From the NCBI RefSeq assembly GCF_022829685.1, contig NZ_JAKSYE010000083.1, forward strand, positions 1 to 64,000: a stretch of 64,000 nt of DNA, written 5' to 3'. The notes under the pieces are model-generated. The model did not search any database. It had not been told where the DNA came from and worked only from the letters and a program-made list of their open reading frames with translations. Within the stretch, counting starts at the first letter, position 1; every line of letters begins with the position of its first letter. This DNA is from Methylobacterium sp. E-045 (GTDB lineage Bacteria > Pseudomonadota > Alphaproteobacteria > Rhizobiales > Beijerinckiaceae). The position numbers and the translations under genes were made by a program. Positions 35,113-43,782 of this stretch are shown in pieces.

Positions 35113-36957
35113 TTATCGTTCGGCCAACGCTGGAGCGGACGACGTGTCCGACAGGCGCCAGCGCTCGGTATCGCGATAGGCGCTCCACAGGTCGCGGTAG
35201 AGAGGGCAGCGCGCCTCCAGTTCGGCCGGCTCACCGTTGTCGACGACCCGGCCCGCTTCCATGACCACGATATGGTCGGCCTGGGCCACGGTCTGGAGCC
35301 GGTGGGCGATCATGACCACGGTCCGGCCCTGAAAGAGCGTTCGCAGGCCCTCGCCGACGCCGTGCTCGCTCTCCGCGTCGAGGGCGGAGGTCGCCTCGTC
35401 GAGGAGCACGATCTCGGCGTCCTTCAGCATGGCGCGGGCGATGGCGACCCGCTGGCGCTCGCCGCCCGACAGGTCGCGGCCTCCCTCGCCGAGCCGGGTC
35501 TCCACGCCCTCGGGCAATTGCGCGATGAAACCGGCGCAACGGGCGCGGTCGGCCGCCGCCCGGCACTCCGCTTCTGTCGCCTCGGGCTTGGCGAGGCGCA
35601 GGTTGCCTGAGAATGTGTCGGCGAACAGGAACACGTCCTGCGGCACGACCCCGAGCCGGGCGAGATGCCGGTCGAGGGGGACGGCGCGGATATCCTGGCC
35701 GCCGATGGTGATGCGACCCGCCTCGACATCGAAGGCCCGGGCGAGAAGCGACAGAAGCGTCGATTTGCCGGCCCCGCTCGGACCGATCACCGCGGTGACC
35801 CGGCCATGGGGAAGAACGAGATCGAACCCGTCGAGAACGGGGTTGCCCCCATCGTAGCCGAAACGGACGCTCTCGAAGCGGATCTCGCCCGAACGCGGCG
35901 TCTCGGTGCCCTCGCCGAGGGCCGGCCGTGCCAGGATCACGGCGGCGCGCGCATGGGCGTCGCCGACGAGGCGCAGCATGAATCCCTCGCCGATGGAAGC
36001 CTCGAGAGGCGTGAGCAGGAGGAGCACCAGAACGAGGGCGACGGCAAGGCCCGGCGCCCCGATCGCGCCGAGCGCGAACAGGGCGACCGCGACGCCGATC
36101 AGGACGAGCAGCGCCAGATCGAGCAGGATGCGCGTGGCGCTGACCAGCGGCGCGACCGTGCCGATCGTTCCGCGGTAGAAGGCGTGCAGCGCCTCGACCT
36201 GCCGGCGGTAGGCGCTCGCGCGCGCGCCGACCTGCCCCAGCGCCCGCAGCACCGGCAGGCCTGCGAGATACTCGACCATGCGCTCGGCGCTCTCGGCGAC
36301 GAGGTTGGCCTGATCGTGTGCGAGCCGGGCGAAGGTGCCGTCGAGCCGACGGTAGGCGAGGGCGCTCAGCCCGGCGAGAGCGGCGACGGCGGCGAGAAAG
36401 GCGAGGTGGATGCTCGCGAGTGCCAGGATCAGCACCAGGGCAAGCGCCGCGTGGCCGATCTGACGGCCGAGGCCGTAGCCGGCCTCCTCCTCGATCCAGC
36501 GGAAGCGGTGGGTGACGAGATCGGACAGGCTCGCCGCGCCGATCCGCGACAGGGCGCCGAGCCCGAGGCGGCGCAGATGTGCGAACACGGCCAGGCGCAA
36601 TTCGGCAACCGCGCGGTAGCCGGACTCGAAGCCGCGGGCGAAGCCGACCGGCATCACGGCGAGACGGGCGAGGAAGGCGCCCACCACGTTCGCCCCGGCG
36701 ATCCAGGCCTTTCCGCTCTCCCAGGTGCCGACGGCACGGTCACCGATCACCCAGGCCGCCGTCAGGAGCGGCAGGGCGGCGAGCCCCGCATCCGCTGCCA
36801 GAAGGGCCAGCCCGACGCGGTAGCGCCCGCGCAGCCGCGGCTCGATCCGGCCGGTCAGGTCGCGCCACCAGGACGGGGCTCCGGCCTCCCGCCCCTCGGC
36901 GCTCCCTCTCGCCAGAGTGGTGCTTTCGTCGGCGGGCAGCTCAGGCGCGTGCGGCAT
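35113..36957 (-). CDS. ABC half-transporter, siderophore type (IrtB/YbtQ-like)
   Basis: A 614-residue exporter-fold half ABC transporter with an N-terminal membrane domain (about residues 40-320, six helices) and a C-terminal ATPase. It has Walker A G-P-S-G-A-G-K-S-T, the signature L-S-G-G-E-R-Q-R, Walker B I-V-L-L-D-E-A-T and the switch His in I-A-H-R-L. With the adjacent half-transporter it forms a heterodimer like mycobacterial IrtAB or Yersinia YbtPQ, which import iron-siderophores despite having an exporter fold. The ATG at 36957 has GAGGAG upstream and overlaps the previous gene by 17 bases. The TonB receptor, RhtX-like MFS and AraC genes alongside support iron uptake. Confidence 0.85.
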   Translation of the reverse strand: MPHAPELPADESTTLARGSAEGREAGAPSWWRDLTGRIEPRLRGRYRVGLALLAADAGLAALPLLTAAWVIGDRAVGTWESGKAWIAGANVVGAFLARLAVMPVGFARGFESGYRAVAELRLAVFAHLRRLGLGALSRIGAASLSDLVTHRFRWIEEEAGYGLGRQIGHAALALVLILALASIHLAFLAAVAALAGLSALAYRRLDGTFARLAHDQANLVAESAERMVEYLAGLPVLRALGQVGARASAYRRQVEALHAFYRGTIGTVAPLVSATRILLDLALLVLIGVAVALFALGAIGAPGLAVALVLVLLLLTPLEASIGEGFMLRLVGDAHARAAVILARPALGEGTETPRSGEIRFESVRFGYDGGNPVLDGFDLVLPHGRVTAVIGPSGAGKSTLLSLLARAFDVEAGRITIGGQDIRAVPLDRHLARLGVVPQDVFLFADTFSGNLRLAKPEATEAECRAAADRARCAGFIAQLPEGVETRLGEGGRDLSGGERQRVAIARAMLKDAEIVLLDEATSALDAESEHGVGEGLRTLFQGRTVVMIAHRLQTVAQADHIVVMEAGRVVDNGEPAELEARCPLYRDLWSAYRDTERWRLSDTSSAPALAER

Positions 36958-38746
36958 GGGCGTTCTCCTCTCCCAAAGCGCTCCCCGCCGGCGTGCCGGG
37001 GTTCTGCAAGGCCCAGTAGCGGGCGTAGCGGCCGCCCTTCGCCAACAGCGCCCGGTGATCGCCGCTCTCGATGATGCGGCCCCGGTCGAGCACGACGATC
37101 CGGTCGGCATCGACGATCGAGGCGAGGCGGTGGGCGATGACGAGCACCGTCCGGCCGCGGGCCAGCGCCCCGAGCGCGCGCTGGATCTCGCGTTCGTTGA
37201 TCGGGTCGGCCGCGGCCGTCGCCTCGTCGAGGACCAGGATCGGCGCGTCGTGCAGGAGCGCGCGGGCGACACAGAGGCGCTGGCGCTCACCGCCGGAGAG
37301 CGTGGCGCCCCCCCGGTCGAGCGGCGCGTCGAGGCCGCCCGGCAAACCGGCGACGAAGCGGTCGGCACGGGCCTGCGCCAGGGCCTCGGACAGGGCGGCC
37401 GGGGTTGCCTCCGGCGCGGCGAGGCGCAGGTTCTCGGCCACCGTGCCGGTGAACAGCCAGGGGTGTTGCGGCACGGTGCCGACGAGGGCGTAGAGCGTCT
37501 CCGGCGCCATGGCGCGCAGGTCGACCCCGCCGATGGTGATCCGGCCCTCCTGCGGATCGTGGAAGCGCATCAGCAGGTTGGCCAGCGTCGTCTTCCCGGC
37601 TCCGCTCGCACCGACGAGGGCGGTGACGGTGCCGGGCTCCAGCACGAGGTCGATCCCGTCGAGCACCCTCCGGTCGCCGCGGCGGAAGCCGACGTCCTCG
37701 AAGCGAACGGTCCGCTCGGCCGGACGCGCGAGAACGTCTGCCACCGGCAGCGGGGGCTCGGCGAGCAGGGCGTCGATCCGGCTCAGCACCTCGCCCTGCT
37801 GCGCGAAGCGGAGGGCGAAGTTCGGCAGGCGTGTGATCAGGCCGCCGAGGCTCGGTGCGAAGACGAGGAAGACGATGAGATGGGACACCGGCAGGTCGCC
37901 CCGCGCCGTCAGCCACAGGCCGAGGGGGAGCACGAGCAGCAGGCCGGAGCCGACGCAGACCTGCAGCACCGCGCTTGCCAGCAGGACCCGTCGGACCCAG
38001 TCACCGATCACCGCGAGGTAGCGGTCGCTGACGGCGCGGAAGCGGAGGAGTGAGCGGCCGTCCCCGTCGAACAGGCGCAGAGTGGGGAGGCCGGCTGCGT
38101 ACTCGGCCGCGCGCGCCGCCATCTCGGCGCTACGCTCGTAATAGGCGCGGGTGATGTCGGCCGAGTCCCGCGTCATCGATCGCATGGCGACGAATCCGAG
38201 CACGATCGGCAGCGCGGCGGCCAGCGCCATCCGCCAATCGAGGGCGAACAGGACGCCGAGCACGACCAGCGGCGCGGTGAAGTTGGCGCTGGCCTCCGGC
38301 ACGAGATGCGCGACGCCGTCCTCGACGCTCTCGACATCGTCGAGGACGAGCCGGCGCAGGGCCTTGGGGCCGTAGCGCTCGCAGACCGCCATCGGCACCC
38401 GGACGAGATGCTCGGCCAGCGCGAGGCGCAGATCGCGCTGCACGTCGATGGCGATGGCATGGGAGAGCGCGGTCGAGCCGAGGAAGGCGAGCCGCCCCGC
38501 CACCACGAGGCCGGCGATCCAGGCGACGGCCCAGCCCATCCGCGCGCGGTCGGGCGCGGGCCCCATCGCCTCCAGGATCAGCCAGACCACGCCGAGCTGC
38601 CAAGCGAGGCCGAGAAGCGCGGCCAGCAGGCCGAGGGCGATCGAGGCCGCCATCGCCTTCGGCCGCGTGCGCAGGAAGCCGGCGAGGCGCAGGAAGGTGC
38701 TGCCCAAGCTTCCCGCAGGCTGCGCGGCCGTCGTGCCGCCGCTCAC
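36941..38746 (-). CDS. ABC half-transporter, siderophore type (IrtA/YbtP-like)
   Basis: A 601-residue partner of the next gene, with six membrane helices (about residues 30-300) and an ATPase domain. It carries Walker A G-A-S-G-A-G-K-T-T, the signature L-S-G-G-E-R-Q-R, and Walker B I-L-V-L-D-E-A-T-A-A-A-D-P. The base after Walker B is Ala-Asp rather than Leu-Asp, an IrtA/YbtP-like variation. No siderophore-interacting FAD domain is fused, unlike mycobacterial IrtA, so iron reduction must be done elsewhere. The start overlaps the stop of the preceding 158-aa gene (ATGA). Confidence 0.85.
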   Translation of the reverse strand: MSGGTTAAQPAGSLGSTFLRLAGFLRTRPKAMAASIALGLLAALLGLAWQLGVVWLILEAMGPAPDRARMGWAVAWIAGLVVAGRLAFLGSTALSHAIAIDVQRDLRLALAEHLVRVPMAVCERYGPKALRRLVLDDVESVEDGVAHLVPEASANFTAPLVVLGVLFALDWRMALAAALPIVLGFVAMRSMTRDSADITRAYYERSAEMAARAAEYAAGLPTLRLFDGDGRSLLRFRAVSDRYLAVIGDWVRRVLLASAVLQVCVGSGLLLVLPLGLWLTARGDLPVSHLIVFLVFAPSLGGLITRLPNFALRFAQQGEVLSRIDALLAEPPLPVADVLARPAERTVRFEDVGFRRGDRRVLDGIDLVLEPGTVTALVGASGAGKTTLANLLMRFHDPQEGRITIGGVDLRAMAPETLYALVGTVPQHPWLFTGTVAENLRLAAPEATPAALSEALAQARADRFVAGLPGGLDAPLDRGGATLSGGERQRLCVARALLHDAPILVLDEATAAADPINEREIQRALGALARGRTVLVIAHRLASIVDADRIVVLDRGRIIESGDHRALLAKGGRYARYWALQNPGTPAGSALGEENAHAARA

Positions 38747-39219
38747 CCGCCGACCCGGGTCTTGGTGGGTTGAGCCTTGGTGGGCTGAGCCATGGTGGGC
38801 TGGGTCTTGGCGAGCCAGCTCATGGCCTGCGCCTGCGCTTCCGCGTCGCTCCCGACCACGGTGTAAGGGTAGGGCGGGAACAGCTTGTTCATCATCGACA
38901 GCGCCTTCACGGCGAAGGACTTGCGGCGCCCCGGATCGGGCTCGACCCGGACGGCGCCGGCGCAGAGGCGTTTCTGGGCCTCCTTGTTGGCGTTGAACCA
39001 GGCCCGGTAGGCCTTCATGAAGCGCGAGGAATCCTTCGGCATCTCCGGTCCGTGGAAGACGAGGACGAAGCGCTCGTTCCGAGCGAGCAGAGCCTCGAAT
39101 TCCGCGATGCGAGCCTCGGCCTCGGAATCCGGCACGTGCTCGGGCATCCGGTAGCGGGCCACGGGCCAGTGGGAGAGATCGAAATCGCGCGATATGGATC
39201 GATCGGGAGTTTCCGTCAT
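38743..39219 (-). CDS. unknown protein in siderophore operon, 158 aa
   Basis: A 158-residue soluble protein of unknown family. The ATG at 39219 has GGAG seven bases before it; a longer frame upstream is Pro/Arg/Ser-rich and unlikely. The body has I-A-E-F-E-A-L-L-A, F-V-L-V-F-H-G-P-E-M-P-K-D-S-S and a C-terminal tail with four degenerate Q-P-T-(K/M) units, encoded by imperfect tandem DNA repeats at about 38755-38805 whose copy number could vary. It sits between the MFS gene and the ABC pair, overlapping the latter by four bases, so it is almost certainly made together with them. A role in iron release or in binding the siderophore is guesswork. Confidence 0.7.
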   Translation of the reverse strand: MTETPDRSISRDFDLSHWPVARYRMPEHVPDSEAEARIAEFEALLARNERFVLVFHGPEMPKDSSRFMKAYRAWFNANKEAQKRLCAGAVRVEPDPGRRKSFAVKALSMMNKLFPPYPYTVVGSDAEAQAQAMSWLAKTQPTMAQPTKAQPTKTRVGG

Positions 39220-39238
39220 GCAGGTCTCCGGGGTGATC

Positions 39239-40522
39239 TCAGGGGAGGGCGCCGACGATCGGGGCGCGCCCAGTGGTGCACTCTTCGGCGCCCGCGGCGG
39301 CGGCGCGGCGGATGAGGCGCGCCGCGGCAAGGGCGGCGGCGAGGGAGGCGCAGGCGGCGAGCGCGAAGCAGGCGGGATAGCCGAGCCGGCCGGCCAGTAC
39401 CCCGCTCACCGCCCCGCCGAGCAGGGCGATCAGGGCGATCAGGGCGTCGGCGCACTGGAACAGGGTGAAGTCGATGCCGGCCTGTGTCGGAGAGGCATAG
39501 CCCATCAACTCCGCGTAGAGGGTCACGAAGCCGAAGGCAGCGGTCGCGGCGGCGAGCAGAGCCAGGGCACCCAGCAGTTCCGGGACCCGCAGGCCCCACG
39601 CGGCGGCCAGGGCGAGCGCGGCGAGCGCGAGGCCCTGAGCCGCGATCGCGATCCGGACGCTCGCGGCCGATCCGAGCCGGCGCACGGCCGCGCCGCCGAC
39701 GAGGGTGCCGAGGAGCCCGACCCCGGCGCCGCCCAGGCCGCTGATGAGGCCGACCGCCTTCAGCGACAGGCCCGCATCGATCAGGAAGGGGCCAAGCATG
39801 CTCTGGCCTAGACGCAGGCCGAGGTCGAAGACCAGAACCAGCAGGAGGCCGGTGCGGATGTGCGGATTGCGCAGGGCGGCAGCGAGGCCGGGGCGATGCC
39901 CGCGGCGGGCATCGGCGCCGAGGCGCGGCGCCAGCAGCAGGAAGGGCAGCCCGAGGCCGAGGATCAGCGCGGCGGTGACCAGGGCCGCGACCGTCCAGCC
40001 CGCGTTCGCCGTAATGAGCAGGAACAGGGCGCCGCCGATCGACAGGCCGAGATAGGCGCCGCCGACCTGGGCGGCATTGCCCCAGCCGCGGTGGCGCGCC
40101 GACAGCGTCTCGACGGCGAAACCGTCGCAGGCGATGTCGACGGTGGCCGTGGCCAGGGCAGCGACGAGCAGGCAGGCGAGGAGCGGCCCGAAGGAGGCCG
40201 GCCCGATCGCGGCGGAGGCGGCGAGCGCGAGAGCGGAGATCAGGGTGCCGAGGGCGACGATCCGCGGCGTGCGCGGCGGCCCGGCCGGGGGCAGGCGGTA
40301 GCGCTCGACCGCGCCCGCCCACAGGCCTTTCAGCACCCAGGGCAGCAGCGCGAGGTAGACGAGCCCGATCCGTTCGAGGGGCAGCCCGGATTCGCGCAGG
40401 ATCGCGGGCAGCGCCACCAGGGTCACCCCCGTCACGACGCTCTGGGCGACGTAGAGGCCGCCGACCGCCGCCAGGACGGCGGCGAGGGGAGCCTCTGCGA
40501 CGGGCCCGCGCTCCCGCGACAT
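39239..40522 (-). CDS. RhtX/YbtX/PtxA-type MFS transporter
   Basis: A 427-residue MFS protein with twelve predicted helices, of the RhtX/FptX/YbtX group. These carriers take ferri-siderophores across the inner membrane as single proteins in rhizobia and pseudomonads. Typical are the early L-P-A-I-L-R-E-S-G-L-P-L-E-R-I-G-L segment, the V-D-I-A-C-D-G-F-A-V-E-T-L motif in helix 4 and F-T-L-F-Q-C-A-D-A in the second half. It overlaps the TonB receptor stop by one base. Having both an RhtX-like carrier and an IrtAB-like pair in one operon is also the arrangement of the yersiniabactin locus (ybtX with ybtPQ). Confidence 0.82.
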   Translation of the reverse strand: MSRERGPVAEAPLAAVLAAVGGLYVAQSVVTGVTLVALPAILRESGLPLERIGLVYLALLPWVLKGLWAGAVERYRLPPAGPPRTPRIVALGTLISALALAASAAIGPASFGPLLACLLVAALATATVDIACDGFAVETLSARHRGWGNAAQVGGAYLGLSIGGALFLLITANAGWTVAALVTAALILGLGLPFLLLAPRLGADARRGHRPGLAAALRNPHIRTGLLLVLVFDLGLRLGQSMLGPFLIDAGLSLKAVGLISGLGGAGVGLLGTLVGGAAVRRLGSAASVRIAIAAQGLALAALALAAAWGLRVPELLGALALLAAATAAFGFVTLYAELMGYASPTQAGIDFTLFQCADALIALIALLGGAVSGVLAGRLGYPACFALAACASLAAALAAARLIRRAAAAGAEECTTGRAPIVGALP

Positions 40523-42525
40523 CAGAACCGCGTCCGCCAGGAGACGCCGACGATCCGCGGCTGCCCGATGGTGCTGAGCGTGGCCGGGCCGAAGGCGAAG
40601 CTGTAGGTTCTATAGGTCCGGTCGGTCAGGTTGTTGGCGAAGACGCGCAGGGTCGATGCATCGCCGAAGGCGAAGTCGAGCCCGGTATCGAAGGTGGTGA
40701 AGGAGCCTTGCGAGAAGACGTTGTTCGGATCGAAATAAGTCCGGCTCACCGTCCGGGCGGCGCCGGTCAGGGCCATCTGGGCCGGGATCCACGTCTGGTC
40801 GATGCGGTAGCGGAAGCCGACATTGGTCACGAGGTCGGGCGCGTAGGGCGTGCGCCCCCCGGCGATGCGCTGGCCGGTGACCGGATCGGTGTAGTCGGAG
40901 AATTCGGAGCGGCCGAGCGATCCTTGCGCGGTCAGGGTCAGGCGGTCGGTGGGACGCAGGGTCAACTCGACCTCGACGCCGGTGCTCGTGCCTTCCGCGG
41001 CGTTGCGCAGGACCTGGAAGCCGACCGGCCCGGCGAAGATCTGCTGGTTGCTGGACTCGATCCGGTAGAAGGCGCCCGAGACGGTCGCCATGCCGTTCAG
41101 CATGTCGGTGCGCGCGCCGACCTCGTAGTTCCAGGCCCGCTCGGGCTTGTAGGCGACGGCGTCGAGCGGGCTCGCGACCGTGCGGTTGAAGCCGCCCGGC
41201 TTGTAGCCCTCGGAGACGAGGGCGTAGATCCGGGTCGTCGGATCGACCTGATACCCCAGCGAGATCTTCGGCTGGAAGTTGGTGAAGTCGGCGTCGTTGT
41301 TGAAGTTGAAGCCGAAGCCGCCGCCGTTGAAGCGGATCGAGGACCAGTCGTAGGCGACACGCGCGCCGACCGTGAGGTCGAGCAGGTCGGTCAGGGCATA
41401 GGTGCCCTCGCCGAACATGGCGACGCTGCTCGCGTCCACGGCGTTGCGAGTGCCCGAGGCGCGGCGGGTGAACTCGTTGTCGAAGAACGCGATTCCGGCG
41501 ACACCCTTGAACGGGCCGCCCGCGTCGTAGGCCGCGCGGAACTCCTGATAGAGGCTCTGATAGGTCTCCGGGAAGGACTGCCCGAAGATGCGCCGGTCGA
41601 GCTCGACGCCCTGGAACGAGGTCACGCTGGAGAAGGTGACGTCGCTGAGCCGGTAGTTCATGGTCAGCCCGGCCGTCGTCGCCTCGCGCCCGAGAAAACT
41701 GTAGGGGAAGGGGATGACGGAAGAGCGGAAGGCTCGCGCCTTCACGTCGGAATCGAGGATGTAGGTTTCCTCGCGCGAGCGCAGCGAGTCGTGGGACGCG
41801 AAGAGGTTGGCGTCGAAGTCGCCGCCCGCCGGGGCGTAGCGCAGGGCGGCCCGGCCGCTCAGTCCGTTCGACCAGTCGATGTCGTCCCGGTTGCGGTTGA
41901 TGTCGCGGATCTGGCCGGTGAAGTAGCGCTCCTTGAAGCCGAGATCGAGGAACAGGGTGTCGGGCACGAGCACGCTCGTGGTCGCGGTGCCGATCTCGAA
42001 CAGCCGGTCGGCGGCCGTGGCGAAGACATCGACGCGGTTGAAGCGCGGCTTCTCGGTGGTGATGTTGAGAACGCCGGCGAAGGCGTTCATCCCGTAGAGG
42101 GTGCCCTGCGGCCCCCGCAGCAGTTCGACCCGGCTCACGTCGAACAGGTCCTGCGCGAGGTTGGCCGAGGCCTGCGGCACGCCGTCGACATAGACTTGCA
42201 CGGCCGGATTGTAGAAGTCCGCCGAGGAGATGCCGCGGATCGTGAAGTTGGCGTAGGCCCGGTTGCCCCGGCTCTCGATCACGACACCGGGCAGGACCTT
42301 CTGCAGGTCGCTGACGTTGCGGACGTCGTTGTCGGCGAGCCGCGCCGCCGTCACGGCGGAGACGGCGCCATCGACCTTGTCGAGACGTTGTTCGCGCTTG
42401 TTGGCGGTGACCACAAGCTCTTCCAGTTGCACCGCTTCGCTGGCCGGTTGAGCCAGGGCAGGAAACCCAAGGAGAAGAGCTGCAATGGTAGCGGATCCAG
42501 AGCTTAGATTTCTAATTAAGAGCAT
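40522..42525 (-). CDS. TonB-dependent siderophore receptor
   Basis: A 667-residue outer-membrane receptor. It has a signal peptide (about residues 1-26, ending A-L-A-Q), the TonB box (E-E-L-V-V-T-A), and the plug domain (V-P-G-V-V, R-G-N-R-A-Y-A-N-F-T-I-R-G-I, V-Y-V-D-G-V-P, V-E-L-L-R-G-P-Q-G-T-L-Y-G). The 22-strand barrel ends with the C-terminal Phe needed for assembly. It lacks the extra N-terminal signalling domain of FpvA-like receptors, so regulation is through the AraC protein. The ATG at 42525 is preferred over an upstream frame because it starts the signal peptide, though its ribosome site is weak. First gene of the operon. Confidence 0.9.
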   Translation of the reverse strand: MLLIRNLSSGSATIAALLLGFPALAQPASEAVQLEELVVTANKREQRLDKVDGAVSAVTAARLADNDVRNVSDLQKVLPGVVIESRGNRAYANFTIRGISSADFYNPAVQVYVDGVPQASANLAQDLFDVSRVELLRGPQGTLYGMNAFAGVLNITTEKPRFNRVDVFATAADRLFEIGTATTSVLVPDTLFLDLGFKERYFTGQIRDINRNRDDIDWSNGLSGRAALRYAPAGGDFDANLFASHDSLRSREETYILDSDVKARAFRSSVIPFPYSFLGREATTAGLTMNYRLSDVTFSSVTSFQGVELDRRIFGQSFPETYQSLYQEFRAAYDAGGPFKGVAGIAFFDNEFTRRASGTRNAVDASSVAMFGEGTYALTDLLDLTVGARVAYDWSSIRFNGGGFGFNFNNDADFTNFQPKISLGYQVDPTTRIYALVSEGYKPGGFNRTVASPLDAVAYKPERAWNYEVGARTDMLNGMATVSGAFYRIESSNQQIFAGPVGFQVLRNAAEGTSTGVEVELTLRPTDRLTLTAQGSLGRSEFSDYTDPVTGQRIAGGRTPYAPDLVTNVGFRYRIDQTWIPAQMALTGAARTVSRTYFDPNNVFSQGSFTTFDTGLDFAFGDASTLRVFANNLTDRTYRTYSFAFGPATLSTIGQPRIVGVSWRTRF

Positions 42526-42611
42526 TTCTAGACTGCCGGATCGGCCCTCTGAGGTAGATAAGTCGTAATTATATCTTCGAACGATCTTGTCTAACGCTTT
42601 CGGGGCTGGCA

Positions 42612-43619
42612 TTGACGCGATCGGTACTAAGTCGACCCTCTGGATTGGATGAGCCGGGCGTGTTGTCGAATCCACACATCGGCAGGCGGGCGGAGACGGC
42701 GCCGGCCGCGCCCTGGCAGGAGGCCGTCGCCGAGGGGCTGGCCCGGCTCGGATGGTCGGACAGCGCCCGGATCGAGGCGATCGCCAGCGACATCGCCGTG
42801 GTGGTGGTGGACGCGTTCCTCGACCGCGATCTCCTGATCGATCTGTCCGGATCGACGACCTTTTCCTTGAGCGTCGTGCTGGAGGGCAGCGGCCGGCTCT
42901 CCGCCCGAGGGCTGCCGCCAGTCGAGGCGGAGGCGGGGACCGCCGTGCTGTTCGCCTGCCGCGGCACCGCTTCGGGCGAGGACCTGTTCCGCGGCGGCCG
43001 GCGCTTCCGGGTGGTCGATCTGCGCTTCGAGGAGAGCTTCTTGGAGCGGGCAGGCGATACGCGCCTGTCGCGCCTGGCCGAGCGCTGCGCCGATGCGGCG
43101 GAGGGGGATGGCGGCGGCGTGTTCCTGGCGGGCTTCCCGGCCCCCGCTATCCTGCTGCAGATCGCCAACGACATCGCCCGGACGCCGCCGTCCGACGCGC
43201 TCGGCCGCCGCCTCTACCTGCACGGCAAGGCGATCGAGGCCCTGGGCGCGGCCGTCGACGCCCTGGATGGCGTCGCCAAGGGGCGGCGCGCGCCCCGGCC
43301 GCAGGAGCGGGAGCGTCTGCTCCGGGCGCAGGCGATCCTCGAACGCGACTTCCGCAGCAACTGGACGATCGAGCGTCTGGCGCGGGAGGTCGGCATCAAC
43401 GAGAAGCAGCTCAAATACGGCTTCCGCGATCTCGTCGGTCAGCCGGTCCACGCCTACCTGACGGGCCTGCGCCTCGATGCGGCGGCACAGATGCTGAGGC
43501 GGGGCGTCAGCGTCGCCGACGCGGCGATCTCGGTGGGCTTCGGAAACCTCAGCCATTTCAGCAAAGTGTTTCGCGAGAACAAGGGCGTGAGCCCATCCCG
43601 CTTCGCCCGGCTGGACTGA
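42612..43619 (+). CDS. AraC-family regulator (PchR/YbtA-like)
   Basis: A 335-residue AraC/XylS regulator (or 319 residues if the GTG at 42660 is used). The C-terminal 100 residues form the two helix-turn-helix motifs (W-T-I-E-R-L-A-R-E-V-G-I-N-E-K-Q-L-K and the V-A-D-A-A-I-S-V-G-F-G-N-L-S-H-F-S-K-V-F-R-E pair). The N-L-S-H-F-S-K motif and overall plan match PchR, YbtA and RhrA, which sense ferri-siderophore and activate the cognate receptor operon. It is divergent from the TonB receptor with about 90 bases between starts. The effector domain covers about residues 50-170. The start is uncertain because no strong ribosome site is visible. Confidence 0.85.
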   Translation: MTRSVLSRPSGLDEPGVLSNPHIGRRAETAPAAPWQEAVAEGLARLGWSDSARIEAIASDIAVVVVDAFLDRDLLIDLSGSTTFSLSVVLEGSGRLSARGLPPVEAEAGTAVLFACRGTASGEDLFRGGRRFRVVDLRFEESFLERAGDTRLSRLAERCADAAEGDGGGVFLAGFPAPAILLQIANDIARTPPSDALGRRLYLHGKAIEALGAAVDALDGVAKGRRAPRPQERERLLRAQAILERDFRSNWTIERLAREVGINEKQLKYGFRDLVGQPVHAYLTGLRLDAAAQMLRRGVSVADAAISVGFGNLSHFSKVFRENKGVSPSRFARLD

Positions 43620-43782
43620 ACACCTAGGCCATTCGGCGTGTGCGCGATGCGCTCTCCATGGCCATCGTCATGCCGTTCCCTGAAGCATGTCCTCGCTACG
43701 CTGAAACACGCGTTACCCCCGCCCGAGAAACCGCGGAAGGATCACCTGTCCATTCGCATGGCACGCCGTCAGCGGCGTGAAC

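Noticed and set aside
37286..37916. Extra gene inside the ABC transporter ATPase region
   Set aside because: Frame-shifted reading of a normal ABC ATPase; composition is almost entirely Arg, Pro, Ala and Gly.
40708..42507. A 599-codon plus-strand frame opposite the TonB receptor
   Set aside because: Repetitive Gly/Val/Glu/Asp composition with no motif, lying wholly antisense to a well-supported receptor gene.
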